A stretch of DNA of 64,000 bases from Curvularia sp. ZM96 (taxonomy: Eukaryota; Ascomycota; Dothideomycetes; Pleosporales; Pleosporaceae), in contig JAJGBQ010000003.1 in assembly GCA_022457065.1 (NCBI GenBank), positions 3,410,001-3,474,000 of the forward strand, read 5' to 3'. Below, one piece after another: positions 57,860 to 64,000 of the stretch; the first letter of the stretch is position 1, and every line of letters starts with the position of its first letter. Made by a program: the position numbers and the translations under genes. The notes under the pieces are model-generated. The model was not told the origin of the DNA, searched no databases, and was given only the letters and a program-made list of their open reading frames with translations.

Positions 57860-59637
57860 ATGGATCCGCTGAGTGCCACGGCCAGCGTCATCGCTATCCT
57901 TTAGCTCTTAGCTAAAGTCTTTTTTTACTTGAACGACGTCAAGGACGCCTCTAAAGGCCGTGCGCAGTGCGCGATTGAAGCTAGCAATCTACATAACCTT
58001 CTAATAAACCTAAGATTTCGACTAGAAGAGGGATATGGCTACTAGCCGTAGTTTAGCATAGTGCAAGCCCTTGCCGTCGAGAATAGGCCGCTTTGTTACG
58101 AGTAACAAGTCAAAAGGATCACCTCCCTTGATGCTGACCACGAGTGGTGGGAAACCATCGGGCTGTCAGCAGGTAAGCGATCGCCGCGGGGCGACGATCA
58201 CGTGACTGGCTTCACGCCAAGCACAGGTAAGCACGCTAAGGATGTGAGGACACTCCATTACATTACTTCAAGCTACCCTAAGGGTCTAACGTTCGATTCT
58301 GATAGAGGCTAGAAGCGTTGGCTCACATAGGACACGTGGCGTATGGTTACGTGATCTCTATGGGGGTAAGTAGTAGATATACTCGTACGTTACGTTTCCT
58401 AAGAGAGGAGGTATTGTAAGGGGCTACGCCCATATGTCTTGGCTTTGCCAAGAAGATCGAGTATATCTATACGACTACCTTGACTTTAAGCAAGCTTGAA
58501 GTCTTGTTACTGCCTTTTTGGCGCATGGATGGCGTAAGTAGTCGTACGCTCGGCCTGTTAGGGCCCGCCCATTACAATTAGGAGAGCGCTATTATCCGCC
58601 TTGTGTACTATACCACGCAAGAATACTTTAAGCGTGTTAGCTCTAAGCTAAGCCTAGATAGATAGGTAGAAATAGCTGAGACGTGTCTGACCTACCTATC
58701 GTTTAACGTCTTCGAAGGCGGTAGCTATACTACTAATAAAGAGTTTAAAGAGAGGCTAAGTTAGCATAAACTTCTAGATTACGCAGCTAAATATAGTAGT
58801 AAATATGCAAGATCTATTAATGCTAAGGTTACTTACCTAGCTTGCGAATTAGTGACTTAGAGTAGTAAATTTTCGTGTGTAGCACAGGCACTATTCGCGC
58901 CTAGCTATAAGTATAGAGGGTACAGTAAGAAAGATCCTGCTGTAATAGGTTTATATTAGATAGCACGATTTGGATTGTGTAGTGCGGTAAAGGAATTTCT
59001 GCGCAGAAAAGAAGACGAAACATGTGCAGTGAATGCGACAGACAGAAATGGCGAAGGCTCATTAATATACGCGGCGAAATATAGACACTGTGCGATAGCT
59101 GAATTGCTGTTAGACAAGGGCGCCGAGGTTAACGCCCAGGGTGGATACTTTGGCAACGCACTTCATGCCGCTGCATATGCGGGCAAAAATGAAGTGCTTG
59201 AGCTTCTAATCGGGAACTATAGCATTAGGCAGCTTCAAGATCCATATGACTGGACGCTTCTCTGGTGGGCTGCGGCTGGCGGCCAGACAACTACCGTTCA
59301 AGTACTTATTAGCCGGTACAACTACGACTCCTGAACTGCCGACAAATTTGGGTGGACGCCTCTTTGGATAGCCACGAAGAAGGGGCATCATGCGGTATTA
59401 GAACTCCTGTCTGAAGAGTGTGGACTGATTGATTCTGGACAAACTGCGTCATTGGATCATAGGGATGATTTAGGGTCTATAAAATGCGACGTCTGTACTT
59501 TGGATATCAGAGTAACTGATTTTCACTACTACTGCCAACATTGCTCTAATGGAGATTGGTATGTGTGCGAAGACTGTAGGGTGAGAGGTGCCTTTTGTGC
59601 GGAAGAGACGCATATTTTGGTCAAGATGACGTGCTGA
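57860..59637 (+). pseudogene. Decayed NLR-like gene (NLR N-domain, winged helix, ankyrin, ZZ finger)
   Basis: The relic starts MDPLSATASVIAIL, then a TAG where family members have Gln, then LLAKVFFYLNDVKDAS and CAIEASNLHNLL, the usual start of fungal NACHT-type STAND proteins. Further stops follow (for example before a QALAVENRPL segment). The NACHT ATPase part (about 58140-58580) is unrecognisable and the frame shifts. From 58597 a second frame shows VYYTTQEYF...AETCLTYLSFNVFEGG, the winged-helix region common in these proteins, with several TAG stops. From about 58960 ankyrin repeats are well preserved (RNGEGSLIYAAKYRHCAIAE, GNALHAAAYAGKNEVLELL). A single TGA at 59332 interrupts them, and the frame resumes to a ZZ-type finger (CDVC...CQHC...CEDC) ending at 59637. 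Intact relatives sense non-self and trigger programmed cell death. CAG-to-TAG and TGG-to-TAG type changes suggest RIP. Confidence 0.75.
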
Positions 59638-59930
59638 TAACATCCAAACTGAGATCACTCTTTAGAGCTGCACTGAGCGCTGCTATAGCCGCTGTAAGGA
59701 CAGCCCAGCGTAGACAGCGATTTGGGTGGTCTATTTGTTTCGTGTCGAGGGCAGATGACGCGGAAAGCTTATGAAAGAAGGAATTTTGAATAGGAGAACA
59801 AAAGCTACAGAATCAATGTGCGTTGAGCTTGTCTATGTACAGGCGCAATATGAAGAGTCCAGAGGTCCAGACGAAGAAGTATCTTGCCACGCAGTGACTG
59901 GTCTAACGTGACCGGCAGAGATGTCAACAA

Positions 59931-60020
59931 TCAAGCTGAGTCAAGCTCATCAATCAAGCCAGATTGACTCAACGGTCAAGCTGAGTCAAGCCAAGCTCAT
60001 CAAGCTTTATCAAGCTTGAT
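59931..60020. repeat. Clustered TCAAGC-type short repeats
   Basis: TCAAGCTGAGTCAAGC occurs at 59931-59946 and again at 59976-59991, with further CAAGCTCATCAA, CAAGCTT and complementary GCTTGA/TTGACTC units around them. Dense short repeats of this kind resemble the subterminal regions of DNA transposons of the hAT type. Confidence 0.55.
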
Positions 60021-60173
60021 ACGCCCGTGCGTAAAAAAAAGAAGAATAACTATTAACTCCTTTACGTAGGCTACTAATCTATAGTATCGTTAACTCTTAT
60101 CTCTATCTCCAATACAATACGTGTTAATTTATTATATACATTTTCTTGTTTTACCAAGCTCTTAATTGCAAGC

Positions 60174-60281
60174 ATGCCACCAAAAAGACGCCTGTTTCAA
60201 TACGACCCTGACAGCGATGGAAAAGGCAAAAGAGCATGGCGTTTATGGCTTGAGGACGATTTTGTTGCTGTGAATCTGTAG
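60174..60281 (+). other. Short basic ORF, possible truncated transposon ORF
   Basis: A 35-codon ATG frame (MPPKRRLFQYDPDSDGKGKR then WRLWLEDDF) lies about 150 bp after the clustered repeats and ends in TAG. Its place and basic start would fit the first codons of a transposase gene cut short by a deletion. No family can be assigned. Confidence 0.3.
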
Positions 60282-60594
60282 TAGCAAAGCTTCAACTTGA
60301 CAGAAGAGTAAACGCTCTGGCGTGAACCTAGATTAGAAAATGTCAACCTAAATGGGTGCTGCGTTTAGCGGATTTCCATTGACGCAAACTATCTCTACTC
60401 GGCTTGCACGTGATCTCTCACTCTGGGGTCGATTAAATAAACGAGAGTGTATAAAGGGAACAGAACGGCCGCCACTTCGCAGGTTTCCCTTCGTTCCCAT
60501 TGTTGTTCACAACAGGACGTGCAACTCAATTCAAGTATACTGCCTGATCCCCTACACCGAGGTTCGCCAATATCCTACGCCACACTAAAATACC

Positions 60595-62502
60595 ATGGAA
60601 GCACTTCCACTACTAGTATTAGAGTTAGTGTGTGAATACCTGGGGCAATGTGAACCACACAGGGCCAGTTTGTTAGCTTTCGCGTCGGCTAGCAGGGTAT
60701 GCCGCGCTGCGGCTAGGCGAGAGTGCTTTTCCCGCCTGTCAATCAACACCGACGACGCAGAATTTGATAAGAGATTGGAAAGATTGGAATATATATTGGA
60801 TCAAGCGAACAGCCGTGCTTATATTAAGGTTCTGGAGCTCGGGACCGGTGCAGACGACCAAGCCAAGCGCGAGGATAACAAGAATAACGCCTTGTATGTC
60901 TCATGGACGAAACTTGCCCCCGACTTTTATCCGGTATCTTCCCTTCAAGCGTGGGAATCAAGGAATGAGCGTCGACCCGACGAATACTGGCAACGGCTTG
61001 CGCAATTTATCTCTGGCCTCCACCTCAGAGACATTATATGGATGTCGACGGCGCAGTTACCTTGTTGCATTCTCGCTGTGTTACATAAGCAAATGCCGGC
61101 TTGTCGGCTACACGTCCATGGACTAGATTTCCACAGCCTCCATCAGCAGGATATCCTTCAAGATATTGAGGAATCTGATTACATGCTAGCGACTTCTCCG
61201 TGTTTGTATAACGTCAGTGTTCTCTACTCCAAGTATGATGCGAGTGATTGGGCAAACTACAACAGAGAGGCCACGTTGCAATTGTCGGCTGGGCTAGCAC
61301 CCAACCTGAAGCACGTCTGTATGTGGGACAATACACCACCACCATCCGGGGAAATTATACGACAGAGGCCCACGCGACCCCAATGGCAGGGGTTTCATCC
61401 TCAGTCAGATGGCGAATGGTGTGAGATACCCCAAGTTAAAGATCAAATTCAGGATCTTGCTATCAACGCCCTGTACGAAGTTTCTGGATTAGAGTTGGCC
61501 TCTTGGGAGTGCCACACTGATTTCTCTATTCTGCGATCTCTCCAGCTTGAAAGACTGATGGAGTTGGATGTTCTTAAAAGATTAGCTGATCTTGCAGAAC
61601 AAGATGGGCTCTCGCGCTTGAGATCTCTGAGTCTACCAGCTATCTCCGGTGAATACGTGGATCGTGTCGATGCTGAATCGATAATGACACGGCTCTGTGC
61701 ATCACTGCACCCTTTGGTCGAGCTTGGAATTGTTGCGCCCGGACGCATGAGCTTCGAGGCAATACTTGAACGCCACAGCCACGGTCTACAAGTGCTTTGT
61801 ATTGAAGACTTCATTCTTTCAGCACACCAGGTCATCCAGCTGCGAGATTCAGGCCCGAGAATCAGAAAGCTGAGCATTGAAATGCTACGCTCTGCAGGTG
61901 ATCATGTCGAGGTTCGAATATACCAGACCCTGGGCTCTATGCGATACCTGGAAAACCTATCACTAATGCTCAAATGCACTGACTATCGTGAGGATGACGG
62001 GCCAGATGCCCCTTGCATCCTTGGGATGCCTTCGAACGACGAAGAAGATCAAAAAGCGATGGCAATCGCCATCCGCAAAGTTTTCATCAACGCTGCTGTA
62101 GATGAGAGTCTTGCACGATCCATCTTTCGACAAATTTTGGCAACTCATGCCTCGGTCAAAGCTGGCCTGCCTCCAAAGCTGGATCTCATACGTTTGCGGG
62201 TAGGCAGAGTATCGGTACTTAACGACCAAAGGATGGGCATGGGTTTCGAAGGCGTTCTTGAATGGATAGCGAGAAGCTGGATATGCAGGCGTGACCCTCG
62301 AGACACACACCAAGACGATGTCAAGATTGAAGAAATCAACAGTGACACCAGACTCCGCAATAGCGAGCTGCTTGAAGATGACATGGATGAATTGATGGAA
62401 AGCGAACAGTTTGCAGATATTTGGAAATCCATATGGCCAGAGACAGGAGCAGGTTGGAAAGAAGAGTGGCAGAGTATTCCGCTTACTAGTGTAAAAGACT
62501 AG
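60595..62502 (+). CDS. F-box-like / leucine-rich protein
   Basis: An uninterrupted 635-aa frame. The first 45 residues (LPLLVLELVCEYL...SLLAFASASRVCRAAAR) look like an F-box: two short helices starting LP, then a conserved CRAAA-type helix. The remainder alternates hydrophobic leucine-rich stretches (LRSLQLERLMELDVL, LRSLSLPAISGEYVD, IRKLSIEML, LENLSLMLK), as in fungal F-box/LRR-type proteins. The C-terminus is acidic. Such proteins usually act as substrate adaptors of SCF ubiquitin ligases, and fungi carry many with unknown targets. It is intact although its neighbours are decayed. A function beyond the F-box cannot be given. Confidence 0.75.
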   Translation: MEALPLLVLELVCEYLGQCEPHRASLLAFASASRVCRAAARRECFSRLSINTDDAEFDKRLERLEYILDQANSRAYIKVLELGTGADDQAKREDNKNNALYVSWTKLAPDFYPVSSLQAWESRNERRPDEYWQRLAQFISGLHLRDIIWMSTAQLPCCILAVLHKQMPACRLHVHGLDFHSLHQQDILQDIEESDYMLATSPCLYNVSVLYSKYDASDWANYNREATLQLSAGLAPNLKHVCMWDNTPPPSGEIIRQRPTRPQWQGFHPQSDGEWCEIPQVKDQIQDLAINALYEVSGLELASWECHTDFSILRSLQLERLMELDVLKRLADLAEQDGLSRLRSLSLPAISGEYVDRVDAESIMTRLCASLHPLVELGIVAPGRMSFEAILERHSHGLQVLCIEDFILSAHQVIQLRDSGPRIRKLSIEMLRSAGDHVEVRIYQTLGSMRYLENLSLMLKCTDYREDDGPDAPCILGMPSNDEEDQKAMAIAIRKVFINAAVDESLARSIFRQILATHASVKAGLPPKLDLIRLRVGRVSVLNDQRMGMGFEGVLEWIARSWICRRDPRDTHQDDVKIEEINSDTRLRNSELLEDDMDELMESEQFADIWKSIWPETGAGWKEEWQSIPLTSVKD

Positions 62503-63350
62503 ACACTTAACCAGTACCTATAAGGCGACGAAAGAGACCTGGTTCGCGCTAAAATTGGCTTAGCGTTACAGTTCCCACCCACATTAATCTACTTTGCCAA
62601 CCCCAACTCGCGGAATCTAATTTCGAGGGATTAGGTCTTAAGTGGAAAATTTCAAGATGTCCATCAATTGTTAAAGTGATAGGCCCGTGTGGATATTAGG
62701 CGGTTTATCCGAATTCTGCCACAGCTGCTGCGTTTACACAAAATTCATGGATGGGTTTTCCTAAAACAATACATTCCCCATAAATCATCTAGACTGTCTT
62801 CAGTAGCATAGTGAGTACTGAGCCAATTGTGAGTTCTATTTGAATCTGTTTTGGGAATACAATATGCCAAGCCACGGTTACTAAATTCCCTATTACACTG
62901 ACCAGTTCTGTTATAAGCTCAGACACCTAGTAGTGGCTACTTCAACTGCTCTACCAACAATAAATAACTATTTTTGACTTTCAAAGCTGCCCACTATCAC
63001 CATAGCGCGCCTAACATGGTCAATCATGAAGCATCTATTTAATCTACCATCCACAATTGTTGCGTTAGCGTTTCTAAGTCTTCAAAATTTGCTGCTGCCA
63101 CGTACAACGTTCCGCGATCAACAATCTGCGATTGCCTCACTGGGAAAGTTCAACGCGTAATAGCTCACCGCTAAGAGCAGCGGTTTTCACCAGATCAAGA
63201 ATCTAAGCTCTTCAACTGGATCCTCTGCAAAGATAGCTGCGCGCGCCGACCTAGCCATGCACTCCTTTAACAAGTGACGATCCGATACTCGATCAGAATA
63301 GTGATAAAGCCAAAGGTGTCAGACGACCACAAAGAGAAACTGCTACAACA
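62503..63350. other. Intergenic, AT-rich
   Basis: About 0.85 kb after the F-box-like gene. No coding frame, repeat or RNA gene was recognised. Confidence 0.5.
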
Positions 63351-63365
63351 ATTTAGCCAGCTTTC

Positions 63366-63584
63366 GGTAGGGGTGCCGGACAGCGTATTATTTTGGTAGT
63401 AGTTACTCTCATAATCTCCTTCGTCGGCCTTAGTGCGATTCTGGTCTACGAGCGATATACTTGGATAGTCTTCTTCATCATCTTCATAATCTTTTTCGGC
63501 GAGGCAGGCAAATATGCCGACAACATAACTCCTGCAAGTGTGTCTGGGATTAACCAAGCTAGCGCGCCCATTGACGTCATATAG
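63366..63584 (+). pseudogene. Purine-cytosine permease (NCS1) fragment, probable
   Basis: A 63-codon frame from 63393 and its upstream continuation read GAGQRIILVVVTLI, SFVGLSAILVYERYTWIVFF and FGEAGKYADNITPASVSG. This resembles the middle of fungal Fcy2-type purine-cytosine permeases, where a YERY/W-W segment ends one membrane helix and an AGKY segment follows the next. The frame is closed by TAG on both sides (upstream near 63351, downstream at 63582), and the remaining eleven or so helices are not found nearby. It therefore looks like a leftover piece. The minus-strand frame over the same bases (63267-63779) is its hydrophilic shadow. Confidence 0.45.
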
Positions 63585-64000
63585 TCTCCTTGCATAATGC
63601 AGGCAAAATGTGCTTGCTGGATACACGCCTTGAAAACGCCAGTTTGAAATCGTCGGACAACTGTATAGGTTGGGTTCTGGCAGCCTCCACGCCTTGCCAC
63701 CATTGATGAGAATGAATTTCACTACAACACCCACAAATAACCTTGCATCTTTGTAGACGTTCTCAAAGAAATGTATCAAGGAACAGCAATTCGGAAACCA
63801 GAAGTTGCCATACGTAGCGATTTACACAAGCTCTATGTCGAAATGTGGACGTGGACGTGGACTGCTGGCGTCTGCGTCCATCCATCCATCTACATAGCAA
63901 TCGCCGATGATCTCGTATCTATACCGGTCCACATTCTCATACATACCCTGCTCGCCTTCCTGTGACACAGTAGTGAACCCACGTGGGCGCAAAACAAATG
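63585..64000. other. Intergenic, right edge of window
   Basis: No supported gene. A 64-codon plus frame (63771-63965) starts with ATG but has no recognisable domain and includes a repetitive TGGACG tract (WTWTWT). Confidence 0.4.

Larger units (their letters stand above)
59638..60594. other. Intergenic with transposon-end-like segment
   Basis: About 0.96 kb between the NLR relic and the F-box-like gene. It contains clustered short repeats (59931-60020) and a 35-codon frame (60174-60281), described separately. The last 300 bp should be the promoter of the F-box-like gene. Confidence 0.5.

Noticed and set aside
63267..63779. 170-codon minus-strand ORF with DDEED stretches
   Set aside because: The acidic stretch is the complement of the hydrophobic permease-like segment on the plus strand, which fits a known family better.
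1..64000. tRNA, rRNA or CRISPR features
   Set aside because: No cloverleaf-like segment with A and B boxes, no rRNA-like stretch and no regularly spaced repeats were recognised by eye; a tRNAscan or Infernal run would be decisive.

Overview
The window looks like a chromosomal segment of a filamentous ascomycete, most likely a Dothideomycete and plausibly Pleosporales. The pointers are short GT-AG introns of 44-93 bp, intron-bearing homologues of fungal housekeeping genes (SEC9, vacuolar alpha-mannosidase, RIM15, RAD53), a fungal aromatic polyketide cluster, and repeats decayed in a way that resembles repeat-induced point mutation (RIP). The species cannot be named from the sequence. All exon models below were built by hand from splice sites and reading-frame continuity.

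Region 1 (about 0.3-27.0 kb) is a biosynthetic gene cluster of the emodin/monodictyphenone (anthraquinone) type. Order: AflS/MdpA-like co-activator (302-1779), EthD-fold decarboxylase (2833-3363), AflR/MdpE-like Zn2Cys6 regulator (4508-6253), PDR-type ABC transporter (7296-11710), MdpC-like ketoreductase (12524-13336, minus), MdpK/AvfA-like NmrA oxidoreductase (14102-14887), MdpB-like scytalone-dehydratase homologue (15670-16273), two divergently transcribed DUF1772 anthrone oxygenases (17187-17785 minus, 18412-19026 plus), a metallo-beta-lactamase thioesterase (19600-20613, minus) and, divergent from it, the non-reducing PKS without a TE domain (21480-27008). From family knowledge the PKS and thioesterase would make atrochrysone carboxylic acid, the EthD protein decarboxylate it, a DUF1772 protein oxidise the anthrone to an emodin-type quinone, and the reductase/dehydratase/NmrA set tailor it. 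Three promoters in the cluster carry an exact TCGG-N6-CCGA inverted repeat, a candidate site for the cluster regulator.

Region 2 (27-33 kb) is a border zone. It holds an SRPK-like kinase flanked by decayed repeat sequence that shares a 19-bp identity, then an OrdA-like P450 (30538-32467, minus) that may or may not belong to the cluster.

Region 3 (33-57 kb) is ordinary genome: an NDP-glucose 4,6-dehydratase, SEC9-type t-SNARE, GH38 alpha-mannosidase, an Hva1/Tudor-domain protein, a Rim15-type PAS-kinase-receiver protein and a Rad53-type FHA-kinase-FHA protein.

Region 4 (57.8-64 kb) is a decayed accessory region: a mutated NLR-like pseudogene (N-terminal NLR domain, winged helix, ankyrin repeats, ZZ finger), a transposon-end-like segment with clustered short repeats, an intact F-box-like gene (60595-62502) and a probable purine-cytosine permease fragment. 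No tRNA, rRNA or CRISPR array was recognised.
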